Positions 45,380 through 54,594 of a stretch of 64,000 bases of DNA are shown here, in pieces. Below the pieces are notes generated by a model. That model ran no database searches. It had not been told where the DNA came from and saw only the letters and a program-made list of their open reading frames with translations. The position numbers were made by a program, and so were the translations under genes. Each line of letters opens with the position of its first letter. Within the stretch, counting starts at the first letter, position 1. The DNA lies in contig LDWW01000017.1 in the NCBI GenBank assembly GCA_001045525.1, positions 24,990 through 88,989 on the forward strand, read 5' to 3'. The stretch is from Chitinispirillum alkaliphilum. Its GTDB lineage: Bacteria > Fibrobacterota > Chitinivibrionia > Chitinivibrionales > Chitinispirillaceae.

Positions 45380-47026
45380 TCACCATTCATATCTTGCAGC
45401 AACTGGAAATCTTCTGCCGGAACCAAATGCCTTTGGTGTGATTTTCAAGCCCGGAGCAGCCTGTCTGCGTTTATACTCGTTATTTGAAATCGCTTTTGAT
45501 ACCCATGAAACAGTTGAGGAATCGAACCCCAATTCCGTCACATTCTTCACCGATTTATCCTCCTGGATTAAAAGAGATATGATTGTATCGAGAGTGTCAT
45601 AAGGGGGCAGCGAATCTTCATCCTTCTGATCCGGACGCAGCTCTGCGGATGGAGGCTTTGTTAGGGTTGAAACAGGTATAATCTCTTCATCCCTGTTGAT
45701 ATATTTCGCCAGCTCATAGACCAGGTGTTTCGGTAAATCAGAAATGACACTTAGTCCCCCGTTCATATCTCCATAAAGAGTACTGTATCCTACCGCGGCT
45801 TCACTTTTATTACTGGTGGCCATGAGCATATGTCCGAATTTGTTTGAAAGTGCCATCAATAGAGTACCCCTGATTCTCGCCTGCAAATTCTCTTCCGCTA
45901 ACCCGAAAGCTGTTTCTTTAAATGCAGGTTCAAGCGTCTCAAGAAAAGAATTGTAAATCTTCTCTATTGAGAATAATGAAAATTTGATATCAAGTTTTTG
46001 TGCCAGCCCTTTTGCATCATCTATACTCCCCTGTGAAGAGTATGGGGAGGGCAATGCAACACCCCAGACATTTTCCTTCCCAAGTGCCCCGACACAGATA
46101 GCACAGACAACTGCAGAATCAATTCCACCCGAAAGCCCGAGAAGGACTTTTTTGAAACCGCATTTTCTAACATAATCCCCTACTCCAAGCACAAGGGCAT
46201 CGTGCACGGAAGCGATTGTGTCAAGGTCCGGTATATGTGTATCTGAAGCCTTAGTTTCGGTATCTATAATCTGAACATCTTCTTTAAAGGATGACAACCG
46301 TGCACACAGCTCGCCCTTGTTATCAAAGCAGAAACTGTTTCCATCAAATATCAGTTCATCATTCCCGCCGATTTGATTGAGATAAATGTAAAAGCAGTTA
46401 TGTTTCACTGCATGATTTCTCATAACCGAGGTGCGCAGATTCTCTTTTCCTATACAGAACGGTGAAGCGGAAATATTGATCAAAACTGATGCACCTTTCG
46501 AAGCCAACTCATTGACAGGGTTTCGGCTGTAAATCTTTGACTGAAAAAGGTCCGGATCATTCCATGCATCCTCACATATACATATCCCCAGCTTCTCTCC
46601 CCTGAACTCAACGATATCGACTTTTTCAGCGGGATCGAAATAGCGGCTCTCATCGAAAACATCATAGGTGGGAAGCAGGGATTTTGATTGCGAGAAAACG
46701 ATTCTTCCGTTACTGATTAAAAGCGCACAATTGGAAAGCCCCTTTCCCTGTTTTGTCTGATTTTCCATTGCAGTCCCCAGAACTATGCCACAATCGGGGT
46801 AAGAGGCAGAGTGCTGCACAATCGTTTCCACAGCGTTTATACTGTTGCGAATGAACCATCTCTTTTCAAGCAGATCCCTTGGGGGATAACCCTGAATAAA
46901 CAGTTCGGGAAAAACAAGCAGGTCAGGGTGCTCTGAGGCTGTATCCTCAAGCACCCTCTGGACCATTGAAGCATTTCCGTTCACATCACCAACAACAGCA
47001 TTCAACTGGCAAAGAACAATTTTCAT
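45380..47026 (-). CDS. nadE: Glutamine-dependent NAD+ synthase
   Basis: 548 residues. The N-terminal nitrilase-type glutaminase domain shows LVFPELFIQGYPPRDLLEK (Glu), KSLLPTYDVFDESRYF (Lys) and GICICEDAWNDPD (Cys). The C-terminal ATP-pyrophosphatase domain begins at VLLGLSGGIDSAVVCAICV. The enzyme amidates deamido-NAD with glutamine nitrogen. It follows gpmI after 7 bp, so the two are co-transcribed. Ribosome site AGGAATCGC before the ATG. Confidence 0.95.
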   Translation of the reverse strand: MKIVLCQLNAVVGDVNGNASMVQRVLEDTASEHPDLLVFPELFIQGYPPRDLLEKRWFIRNSINAVETIVQHSASYPDCGIVLGTAMENQTKQGKGLSNCALLISNGRIVFSQSKSLLPTYDVFDESRYFDPAEKVDIVEFRGEKLGICICEDAWNDPDLFQSKIYSRNPVNELASKGASVLINISASPFCIGKENLRTSVMRNHAVKHNCFYIYLNQIGGNDELIFDGNSFCFDNKGELCARLSSFKEDVQIIDTETKASDTHIPDLDTIASVHDALVLGVGDYVRKCGFKKVLLGLSGGIDSAVVCAICVGALGKENVWGVALPSPYSSQGSIDDAKGLAQKLDIKFSLFSIEKIYNSFLETLEPAFKETAFGLAEENLQARIRGTLLMALSNKFGHMLMATSNKSEAAVGYSTLYGDMNGGLSVISDLPKHLVYELAKYINRDEEIIPVSTLTKPPSAELRPDQKDEDSLPPYDTLDTIISLLIQEDKSVKNVTELGFDSSTVSWVSKAISNNEYKRRQAAPGLKITPKAFGSGRRFPVAARYEW

Positions 47027-47033
47027 GCGATTC

Positions 47034-48545
47034 CTATTTTTTTATTAATGAAATACCTGTCATCTCTGCGGGTTTTTCCACACCCAGAAGATCGAGCATG
47101 GTAGGTGCGATATCGGCAAGTGTGCCATTTTCCTTCAATTCGCAGCCCTTTACCCCAACCAGAGTGAGAGGGACAGGATTAACAGTATGAGCAGTCATGG
47201 TGGATCCATCGGCAAGTTTGGTCTGTTCAGCATTACCGTGATCAGCGGTGAGTATAGCTGCACCTCCAGCTTCAAGCACAGCCTCAACCACATCGTGAAC
47301 ACATGTGTCAACCGTTTCCACAGCCTTCACAATGGCATCGTAAACACCGGTATGTCCTACCATGTCACAGTTTGCAAAATTGCAGATAACCACATCATAT
47401 TTATTGCTCTTGATTCCCTCGACCAGTTTGTCCCTTACTTCCAAGGCACTCATCTCTGGTTTGAGATCATATGTTGCCACTTTAGGGCTGTTGACCAGTA
47501 TTCTGTCTTCATCAGGAAATGGATCGTTTTTCTGACCGTTAAAGAAGAATGTAACGTGAGCATATTTCTCGGTTTCAGCACATCTAAGTTGTTTTAAACC
47601 GTTATTTGCCAGCACTTCTCCAAGGAGATTTTTATTTTCCATCTCAGGATATGCTTCTATGAAATTACCATTGTCATAATAGTGCGTCATAGCCACAAAC
47701 ATTTGGGCCAGTTTATCTCTTGAGAACTCACTGAAATCGGGCTCAACCATAGCTTTGGTCAACTGACGGGTGCGATCGAAGCGGAAATTGAAAAATATCA
47801 CAGAATCATTCTCGCCCAGGCCTTTGTAATCGATTATTCTGGGCTTCACGAACTCATCAGTTTCACCCTTGGAATAAGCCTGCTCGATTGCATCTTTCCA
47901 GTTTTCCGCGTTTGCCCCCACTCCTTCCATTATGGCCCTGTATGCAAGCTCTGTTCTGTCCCATCTTGTGTCCCTATCCATTGCATAATAGCGTCCAATT
48001 ACAGTAGCTACCCGTCCTACACCGGTTTTTTTGATCCCCTCCTGCAGCACATTCATGTGTTCCATGGCTGATTTGGGTGGTGTATCGCGACCGTCTGTTA
48101 TGGCATGAATCACTACCTTATCCATCCCTTTGTTTTTACAAAGCTCAAGCAGCGATACGCAGTGCCTTGTTACAGCATGCACTCCCTCTTCCTGTATCAA
48201 TCCGATGAGATGAAGTGTACCGCCTTTTTCTTTTGCGAAATCGATAGCTTTGTTGAATGCTTTATTGGCAGAAAAATCACCATCTTCCACAGATTTGTCG
48301 ATTTTTGTGAGACTTTGATATATGGTGCGGCCTGCTCCAATGTTTAGATGTCCCACTTCACTGTTACCCTGATATCCTTCGGGAAGACCTGCGCTAAGAC
48401 CTGAAGTTTCAATATAGGTTGTACAATACTCCTTTTCGTATGCATCGGTGTAGGGAGTGTTTGCCCTTAAAATTGCATTCGAGTCATCGTCTTTTCCTTT
48501 TCCCCATCCATCGCGGAGAATAAGACAAACTGGTGTCTTTTTCAT
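47034..48545 (-). CDS. gpmI: 2,3-bisphosphoglycerate-independent phosphoglycerate mutase
   Basis: 503 residues, alkaline-phosphatase fold with two Mn ions. RDGWGKGKDDDSNAI begins the metal-binding first motif, GYQGNSEVGHLNIGAGR holds the phospho-Ser, HAITDGRDTPP, VIGRYYAMDRDTRWDR and ILTADHGNAEQ supply further ligands. It interconverts 3- and 2-phosphoglycerate in glycolysis. AGAGGAGCAGCT precedes the ATG. First gene of the gpmI-nadE pair. Confidence 0.96.
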   Translation of the reverse strand: MKKTPVCLILRDGWGKGKDDDSNAILRANTPYTDAYEKEYCTTYIETSGLSAGLPEGYQGNSEVGHLNIGAGRTIYQSLTKIDKSVEDGDFSANKAFNKAIDFAKEKGGTLHLIGLIQEEGVHAVTRHCVSLLELCKNKGMDKVVIHAITDGRDTPPKSAMEHMNVLQEGIKKTGVGRVATVIGRYYAMDRDTRWDRTELAYRAIMEGVGANAENWKDAIEQAYSKGETDEFVKPRIIDYKGLGENDSVIFFNFRFDRTRQLTKAMVEPDFSEFSRDKLAQMFVAMTHYYDNGNFIEAYPEMENKNLLGEVLANNGLKQLRCAETEKYAHVTFFFNGQKNDPFPDEDRILVNSPKVATYDLKPEMSALEVRDKLVEGIKSNKYDVVICNFANCDMVGHTGVYDAIVKAVETVDTCVHDVVEAVLEAGGAAILTADHGNAEQTKLADGSTMTAHTVNPVPLTLVGVKGCELKENGTLADIAPTMLDLLGVEKPAEMTGISLIKK

Positions 48546-48728
48546 AGCTGCTCCTCTGACATATTGCTCTGATTTTAAATTTCCAAAGACATGTAATATA
48601 GCTTAATTCAACATTGATAAACCAGTAAGATATAATTGTATAACGGATTTATACTCAGAAATACAGGTTCAGCAGGCCATATTCAGCGTGTGAAGAAAAA
48701 CATCGGCAACCTTTTCTTAAGGCTTATT

Positions 48729-50105
48729 TCAATCGGGTGTCTTGATTTTCTGAAGCAGATTCCGGGCATCTTTGGCAGGTATTGACTCCGGAGCGTTTTC
48801 TATTATCCACAGAAGGTCTTCTACTGTTTTTTCCATACCTTTCTTTAAATTGTAACGTATGACAGCAGCTAAATACCTTGAATTTGTTTTCACATGAAGG
48901 GAAGATTCTGCCTGCACTGCGATTTCATAACATATCAAAGCAGCTGCAGACAGCTCCCTTTCCTGAAGCTTTTTCCCCCATTGATAGGCCTGTGCCCCGT
49001 TAATACCCAACTGTTTCCAGTTTCCAGACAGCTTCTCCATTGTTTCACACAACTCAGTGCGGCTTTGCGTAAGGTCGTGAAAAAACAGCGTTTCGATGTG
49101 GCGGGTAATCGCCTCAGAAGCCTCTTTTGTCTGCCCCTGAGCAAATGCCATCCAACCATCCGTTAACAGAGATCCTTTATTTTCATTATAGACGGTTGGT
49201 TCGGTTTGAGGTAATAAAGGTTCATAACCAGACATTGCTAAAAAAGAATCTGTTTTGGTATTCTCTGATGTTTTGTTTCCAAATTTAACTTCATCACCCT
49301 TGAGAAACAACCCAAACAGTATTCCGGTAGCGAACCCGCCGATGTGAGCAGAAAACGCAACCCCAGATGACATTGAAGAGTCTAAAATAGTTTTCAATAT
49401 CTGCAATGATATCCAGATTCCAAGATAGAATTTGGTTCTTAATTTAAAGGTTCCATTAAACAGGAAGTGTATCCAGTAAAAAATTTTGATTCTTGTATTT
49501 GGATGGACAGCCAACATTGCCCCCATAGTTCCTGCAATGGCTCCTGAGGCGCCCAGAAGAAATCTGGAATCCCAGTTTGATCCGGACGAAAACAGAACGC
49601 CCTGCAGCAAATGGGCCATTACTGCGCCAATTCCACACGCAAGGTAAACGAATAAAAATCGAATATGCCCCCAGTGTTTTTCCATCACCACACCACAGAC
49701 ATAAAAGAAAAGTATGTTCGACAACAGATGAATCCAACCTGCATGGGCGAACATTGAGGTAAACATTTTGATTATACTTTTCTCCTGAGGTATAAAGGCT
49801 AATCTGTAAGCTAAAATTGTTTTATATACATTGATCAGATCAGAACGAAGCGAGTCAACAGTTTGCAAGTGACCGGTGGAAAATTCATCTTGTTGTTGGT
49901 GGTCAGTATGATGGGAGAGTTGCTCCCGAAAAGTATAAGAGTTGCGCTGATTGATAATTTCTCTTTCCAAACCAGATATTTCGGTTCTCACATCCCTGTA
50001 ATTGAAATGACTAATCGCCTGAATAATCAAGCAGATTATAACGATAGAGACTGAGACTATTCCGACCTTCCCATCATGTTCATCGGTCGAATATGGAAGG
50101 AACAT
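48729..50105 (-). CDS. Rhomboid-family intramembrane serine protease with C-terminal repeat domain
   Basis: 458 residues. After one membrane segment and a charged, Gln-rich loop (residues 35-90) comes the rhomboid core: FTSMFAHAGWIHLLSNILFF, LLGASGAIAGTMGAMLAVHP (catalytic Ser in GASG) and FSAHIGGFATGILFGLFLKG (catalytic His). About 180 residues with tetratricopeptide-like helices follow (WMAFAQGQTKEASEAITRHI, LSAAALICYEIAVQAESSLH). Rhomboids cleave membrane protein substrates inside the bilayer; the helical tail probably binds partners in the cytoplasm. Single gene, no linked substrate candidate. Confidence 0.9.
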   Translation of the reverse strand: MFLPYSTDEHDGKVGIVSVSIVIICLIIQAISHFNYRDVRTEISGLEREIINQRNSYTFREQLSHHTDHQQQDEFSTGHLQTVDSLRSDLINVYKTILAYRLAFIPQEKSIIKMFTSMFAHAGWIHLLSNILFFYVCGVVMEKHWGHIRFLFVYLACGIGAVMAHLLQGVLFSSGSNWDSRFLLGASGAIAGTMGAMLAVHPNTRIKIFYWIHFLFNGTFKLRTKFYLGIWISLQILKTILDSSMSSGVAFSAHIGGFATGILFGLFLKGDEVKFGNKTSENTKTDSFLAMSGYEPLLPQTEPTVYNENKGSLLTDGWMAFAQGQTKEASEAITRHIETLFFHDLTQSRTELCETMEKLSGNWKQLGINGAQAYQWGKKLQERELSAAALICYEIAVQAESSLHVKTNSRYLAAVIRYNLKKGMEKTVEDLLWIIENAPESIPAKDARNLLQKIKTPD

Positions 50106-50354
50106 AGTTTTTCTCCTGTTTTGGGATATTTCATAGTTGAATTACTAAACTAATTAATGGAAACAGTAAACATTCAATTGTAATCGCGCCCACTTAAACA
50201 ACGCTTTTTACGGGCTATATTGTAAAGTTGAATTTTTAGTCTTTACAAAATTTCAGTCATACCGAAAAGGGTGTATTTGGTCGGTCTCATACATAAAAAG
50301 TATCTTTTCAGAAAACTGCCAAACAAAGTGAATACCAAGAGTAAAGGAACAGGC

Positions 50355-50792
50355 ATGCGAACAGTTATTCAGCGGGTAAGCAGATCAAAAGTATCGGTAA
50401 AAGGAGAAACCAAGGGTTCCATAGAGCGCGGATTATTGATTCTGCTTGGAGTTCATGAGAATGACACAGAGGAAAATGCCCGGTATCTGGCATCAAAGAT
50501 AGCTTCACTTCGTATATTTCCTGATGAAAAGGGTAAAATGAATTTATCGCTGAAGGATATTGACGGAGAAGCTTTGGTGGTTTCTCAATTCACATTATTG
50601 GGAGACTGCAGTAAGGGCCGCCGTCCAAGCTTTACCGAATCTGCCCCACCGCAAAAGGGAGAAAAACTTTACGAGTTTTTTGTGGAGAAGTTAAAGACCC
50701 ACATTTCCAATGTACAAACAGGAGAGTTTGGGGCTGATATGAAAGTGGAGCTCACCAATGATGGTCCGGTGACTTTTGTCATAGATAAATAA
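50355..50792 (+). CDS. dtd: D-aminoacyl-tRNA deacylase
   Basis: 145 residues. [17 protein letters not shown] is the standard N-terminus, so the ATG at 50355 is used although the frame is open for 28 codons further up. [20 protein letters not shown] carries the SQFTL motif and the family's [11 protein letters not shown]-terminus contains the Gly-Pro cross-subunit motif. It hydrolyses D-amino acids from mischarged tRNA. Stand-alone plus-strand gene. The roughly 250-bp gap before it shows no clear promoter. Confidence 0.95.
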   Translation: MRTVIQRVSRSKVSVKGETKGSIERGLLILLGVHENDTEENARYLASKIASLRIFPDEKGKMNLSLKDIDGEALVVSQFTLLGDCSKGRRPSFTESAPPQKGEKLYEFFVEKLKTHISNVQTGEFGADMKVELTNDGPVTFVIDK

Positions 50793-50942
50793 GTTCTGCC
50801 CAAATCAGGTTGATAGATTCTTAGAGGTTCTGCAGCAAAAACTGACTCTTCCTCCTTAAAGCCGGTAGTTATATAAGTAGTAATTGTTGGTGTTTAACCC
50901 CGGAGCGAAGAAATAAGTGATGTAACTGTAATAGGTTTCTTA

Positions 50943-51269
50943 TCAGCTGATCTTGGGAACTTTATTCAGTGATGATAAGCCAGTGTTATTATTTACAGTA
51001 CTTCTTTTTAGTGGGGCAAAGAGGTACTCAAGACCATTAACCTTTATTTCATATATTTCTTTAAGCATCTGACCAAGCTCCCCCTTAGGGAATCCCTTCC
51101 TGTTAAACCAGACAATGTAAGTTTCCGGTAAATCCACAAGAAGCCTTCCTGCATATTTGCCAAAAGGCATTTTTGCCCGGGCAAGTTTAAGAAAATAGGC
51201 TTGATCAAAAGTATTGAGGATACCGTTTTCTCTTTTATCTTTTGATTCCTGTATTTCGTTATTATTCAT
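50943..51269 (-). CDS. DUF3820-family protein
   Basis: 108 residues. MPFGKYAGRLLVDLPETYIV and WFNRKGFPKGELGQMLKEIY are the diagnostic block of DUF3820, a small helical family of unknown function related to a putative quorum-regulated virulence factor annotation. The residues before (ILNTFDQAYFLKLARAK) are typical too. It stands upstream of a decayed PAS gene on the same strand. Start at the ATG at 51269. Confidence 0.85.
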   Translation of the reverse strand: MNNNEIQESKDKRENGILNTFDQAYFLKLARAKMPFGKYAGRLLVDLPETYIVWFNRKGFPKGELGQMLKEIYEIKVNGLEYLFAPLKRSTVNNNTGLSSLNKVPKIS

Positions 51270-51346
51270 TGGTTATCCTTTCAAAAACATTAGAAAAGAT
51301 AATATACTGCATTTAAAATGGATCAATCATAATTATTGATTATGTA

Positions 51347-51748
51347 TTAAAAGGGATTCTTTTCGCTGAATCTGTTAAAGAAAGTCATGCGTCCGGTGGT
51401 ATCTATGCCAATTATCAAGCTGTTTATCTCCTCCACAAGCCTTCGGTATCTGGTTTCAGAGCGGTACAATTTTCTCAGGGCTGTACGTTGTTCAGTTACA
51501 TCCTCGATAGCCACAAGTATCAGCGGTTGGGAAGAGTCCTGTGCAAGGTGGAAGCTGCGCGCATTGAGCTGCATAATCCGCTCGCCGAGATGCTCGAAGG
51601 TGTGCGTTACCAAAAAGTCATCCACAGTACCTTGCTGTGGAATAACCTGCTCCAGAAGTCGACGAAGCTGTGGAATGTCCCACTGCCCGTTGCCAAGGCT
51701 GTAAATAAGGTGCTGTTCGGTTGTTACCCTGAACTGCTGATAAAGCTT
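51347..51748 (-). pseudogene. Remnant of a CheR/PAS-type sensor gene
   Basis: The minus frame from an in-frame TAG at 51751-51749 encodes FRVTTEQHLIYSLGNGQWDI, PQLRRLLEQVIPQQG, FEHLGERIMQLNARSF and LILVAIEDVTEQRTALRKLY. This is the PAS segment found after CheR in CheB/CheR-PAS fusion and hybrid kinase proteins. A second PAS starts (GIDTTGRMTFFNRFSEKNPF) and then the frame ends. Both the N-terminal methyltransferase or kinase-associated portion and everything C-terminal are absent, and no start codon with a ribosome site exists for the leading part. It is judged a truncated relic. Confidence 0.75.
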
Positions 51749-51808
51749 CTATTTGCGCAGGCAGCAGGACAACAAGGACAATATTGAGCCGGATTTTCCC
51801 ATTCAAAT

Positions 51809-52912
51809 TTACTCTTTATAATCCAAGCTTTCCAATTCCTTATATTCACAATACAGAAGTTCTGCCGTTTTTTCTCTTCTTAGATGTAGTCCGCTGCCAC
51901 GGCAGTATCTCCAGACTTTGCAGTTTTTGCATTTTCCGGTTTTTAACCATTCCCTTTTTCTCATCTCTTTGTAACGGGAATCCCAGACCTGCAAAAAATC
52001 ATCTTTGTAGATATTTCCCTGAATATAGTCGGCGCGAAGAGACGGGCAGGCACTAATAGATCCATCCGCCAGCACAGAACCTATATTGATACCAGCCCAG
52101 CAGTGAAAGGGTTTGGTCCTGGTTTTCATTTCGTAGTTACCAAGGAATCCCTGACAACCATAAGAGGCATCCATTATCCCATCTTCTCTTGTAGCTTTTA
52201 TAAAATTCATCAGCTGTTTCAATTGTTGGGGACTTAATTTAAGATCGGGAGTTTTGCATGCCCGCCCTTTCGGGAAAATGGATGTTAAACGCCAATTTCT
52301 GACGCCTAAACCGATAAGAAGATTTCTTATTTTTTCCAGTTCTCTGACATTTCTTCCATTTACACAAGTAACCACATCAAAGAACAGTTTACTTTCCGGT
52401 ATATTGGATGCCAACCTGATTGCATCTACAGCCCGTCTGAATGAACCCTTCTTTCCCCTGAACCAATCGTGATTTTCTTCAAGCCCGTCAAGGCTGATTG
52501 CAATACTGGACAATCCTGACATAAGCAGTTCAGCAAATATTTTGGGATCCATTTGATATCCGTTGGTAACGATTCCCCATCTGAAACCCCGTTTTCTGAT
52601 CTGTGCACCGGTGCGTGCCAGATCTTTTCTCATCAGTGGTTCCCCACCGGTTATTGCTACCATGATTTGTGCAGGATCTGCCGAGTGCTTTATTTCATCA
52701 AGCACACCCAGGAAATGCTTTGTTGGCATATCCGGTATGGTTTTATCGCTGGTACAATCACTGCCGCAATGGACACACGAGAGATTGCACTTCAGTGTAC
52801 ACTCCCAAAAGAGATACTTAAGCTCGTGGGTCTGTGCTTCCGCTTTTTTCTTTAACGAGTAGAGCTCGAGTGCGACTTTTTTTCTGAGTGGCAGATTTGT
52901 AAGTTGTGACAT
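51809..52912 (-). CDS. Radical SAM/SPASM enzyme (peptide/protein-modifying type)
   Basis: 367 residues. C42-x3-C46-x2-C49 (CNLSCVHC) binds the SAM-cleaving 4Fe-4S cluster; AITGGEPLMRKDL is the GGE motif and SIAISLDGLEENHDWFRG the substrate-loop region. The C-terminal SPASM domain has HCWAGINIGSVLADGSISAC, then GKCKNCKVWRYCRGSG and a final C-E-Y, for one or two auxiliary clusters. The subfamily resembles, from memory, the 'rSAM/lipoprotein system' enzymes (TIGR04133) that sit next to a secreted target. Here the upstream same-strand gene, 53 bp away, encodes such a secreted protein. The adjacent gene content argues for post-translational modification of it. Confidence 0.85.
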   Translation of the reverse strand: MSQLTNLPLRKKVALELYSLKKKAEAQTHELKYLFWECTLKCNLSCVHCGSDCTSDKTIPDMPTKHFLGVLDEIKHSADPAQIMVAITGGEPLMRKDLARTGAQIRKRGFRWGIVTNGYQMDPKIFAELLMSGLSSIAISLDGLEENHDWFRGKKGSFRRAVDAIRLASNIPESKLFFDVVTCVNGRNVRELEKIRNLLIGLGVRNWRLTSIFPKGRACKTPDLKLSPQQLKQLMNFIKATREDGIMDASYGCQGFLGNYEMKTRTKPFHCWAGINIGSVLADGSISACPSLRADYIQGNIYKDDFLQVWDSRYKEMRKREWLKTGKCKNCKVWRYCRGSGLHLRREKTAELLYCEYKELESLDYKE

Positions 52913-52965
52913 TCAGACTCTGAATAAAGGTGACAGGTAATAAATTAATTAGTAAAAGATCGCGG

Positions 52966-53703
52966 CTATTTGACCAGCAGCCTCAAATTGATATCATTCA
53001 CACCATTTCTTAGCCTGACAAAATAGACTCCTCTGGCAACATCCCGGGTATCCCAAAAGACGATGCCTTCTGGGCGAGGCTGCAATGTAGCTACAATTTT
53101 TCCTTTAAGATCGATAACTGTTATATCCGATATGCCTCCAGTGTTCAATTCAGAATAATTGATAGATATTTTTCTGCCCTGAGTTATCTGGAGCTGTTTT
53201 GAGAGATTTCTTTTTGATTGCTGTTTTACAGATAGATAATGGATGGGCATCAGGTAAAAAGTATATACGGAATCTTCATTGAAGTCTTCATCACAAAAAA
53301 CAACATCGGCCTCAATGTTTCCAAAAAACATTCTTTCCCCGGATTCATTATTCTTTTGAACCACCACCTGTGCATAACAGTAATGCATCAGATTTGGCTC
53401 AAGCTCGAAATACCCGTTCGCATCACTGTGTGTGGTATCAAAAAAGCTTACACCAACACCGTACATTGCACCAATACGAGAAGTCAGCAAGATTTTGACA
53501 TTGCTGAAAGCTGTTGAGTCGGAAACAGACAGGGCTCTTCCCCTGAAGGTGACCTTTTCTGTGTCGTTGATTGAATTTTTTTGAACCTGAACCTGTCCGC
53601 TTGCCACACAGAACAGTGCAAAGACAAAGGTTACTACTTTTGTATAGAGCTGGAGTGCGGTTTTCCATGAGTGGTGTGATGCGTTGATTAATTTTTTCCC
53701 CAT
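52966..53703 (-). CDS. Secreted protein with sorting tail, candidate radical-SAM substrate
   Basis: 245 residues. Signal segment VVTFVFALFCVASGQ, then a carboxypeptidase-regulatory-like beta domain (VTFRGRALSVSDSTAFSNVK, FFDTTHSDANGYFELEP) with the order of the radical-SAM-associated lipoprotein family: V-x-G-x-V, Asp-Thr, Ser/Thr-Asp-x-Gly-x-F, then a D-x-D-rich end. The N-terminus M-G-K-K-L-I-N resembles that family's leader. Instead of a lipobox it ends with a type-IX-like sorting domain (SDITVIDLKGKIVATLQP, DTRDVARGVYFVRLRN). Candidate modified residues include the two mature Cys (HYCYAQ, VVFCDED) and the Tyr cluster. AGGAGATCCTT precedes the ATG. Confidence 0.65.
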   Translation of the reverse strand: MGKKLINASHHSWKTALQLYTKVVTFVFALFCVASGQVQVQKNSINDTEKVTFRGRALSVSDSTAFSNVKILLTSRIGAMYGVGVSFFDTTHSDANGYFELEPNLMHYCYAQVVVQKNNESGERMFFGNIEADVVFCDEDFNEDSVYTFYLMPIHYLSVKQQSKRNLSKQLQITQGRKISINYSELNTGGISDITVIDLKGKIVATLQPRPEGIVFWDTRDVARGVYFVRLRNGVNDINLRLLVK

Positions 53704-53921
53704 AAGGATCTCCTGAATCTCAATTGTTTATAGTTTATTAAAGAGAGCTCTGAATGTGGCAAAGATAGCGGGTAAATGGGGATACCAGAGGCTCTTTCTG
53801 ATAATATAAGAGATACAAAGGAAGATTGTAGACTTTTTGTGAACAAAAAGTGAATTAGATGTAAATATTAATACCGCTACAGCATTAATTTGGTTGAGTT
53901 TTTTTCTCGTGGGGTTGCGGG

Positions 53922-54299
53922 GTAGTCCCAACGTCTGAGGAAACCGTACATTGGAGATCTCGGATACCTTCAGCGACATCATCCCGGAGAAGAATGCTCG
54001 CAAGAGAACTGGTTGAGTCAAGTGAGTGGCGAGACAATTGGATTGTTTCTCAATGGGAAAAGCATCTTGAAGATACCCATTTACCTAACGGATTACGTCA
54101 TTTTCTTCATCCATTTTTAATTTATGGTGATTCACCTCACGAGCTGGTATTAAGATATATAGGGCCAAATAATTTTGATTATTTGGCCCTCTGTAATACT
54201 CAGGATAGTCGTGGTTATATAACTCGGCTTTACAATACAATATTAGGTAGACAACCAACTTCTTCAGAGATGAATAGGCATCTAAAATACAATCCTTAG
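53922..54299 (+). pseudogene. DUF4214-like protein fragment
   Basis: The frame contains two turns of a DUF4214/linker-like repeat: PTSEETVHWRSRIPSA followed by ARELVESSEWRDNWIVSQWE, then YITRLYNTILGRQPTSSEMN. The intact repeat would start with 'Y-x-x-x-L-G-R' before the first PTSEE, and in another frame LVGLRGSPN appears just upstream, implying a frameshift and truncation. An ATG at 53994 lies within the first repeat and has no ribosome site. The frame stops at 54299 in the middle of the second repeat. It is probably the tail of a lost surface protein. Confidence 0.55.
54161..54190. repeat. Perfect 12-bp inverted repeat inside the DUF4214-like fragment
   Basis: AGGGCCAAATAA (54161-54172) and TTATTTGGCCCT (54179-54190) are perfect reverse complements separated by TTTTGA. 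There is no T-run, so it is not a standard terminator. It falls within translated sequence encoding GPNNFDYLAL, where a perfect palindrome is not required by the protein. Confidence 0.8.
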
Positions 54300-54329
54300 A
54301 TGAATTCAAAGTTCATCTCTGGAATAAAA

Positions 54330-54368
54330 AGAATCGGCAGCAGTAATATGCTGCCGATTCTTTTGTTT
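54330..54368 (+). terminator. Intrinsic terminator after the DUF4214-like fragment
   Basis: GAATCGGCAGCA and TGCTGCCGATTC (54331-54342 and 54349-54360) form a perfect 12-bp stem with a 6-base loop, followed by TTTTGTTTT. It lies 30 bp behind the stop codon of the fragment, so the original gene probably ended here. Confidence 0.85.
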
Positions 54369-54594
54369 TGAATCCTTTACTTGCTAAGTACAATGCATTC
54401 CTGCCTTCACCTCAACCCAAATAAAGAACGCTTGAGTCAACAACCATTTAAGAAACTATTTCTTTAATATCTTTGCCAGGTTTTCCTCCACCAAATATAT
54501 CAAGTTTTCCTGCTCTTTTGTAACTCTCTTCCCAAAATGATGTTGTCATTTCCAAGCCCCCAAACCCTCAAAACCCTTTAAAATCAAGGGTTCA

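Noticed and set aside
53728..54021. 97-codon minus-strand frame upstream of the candidate radical SAM substrate
   Set aside because: Low-complexity, no ribosome site, and opposite the DUF4214-like fragment, which has recognisable repeats.
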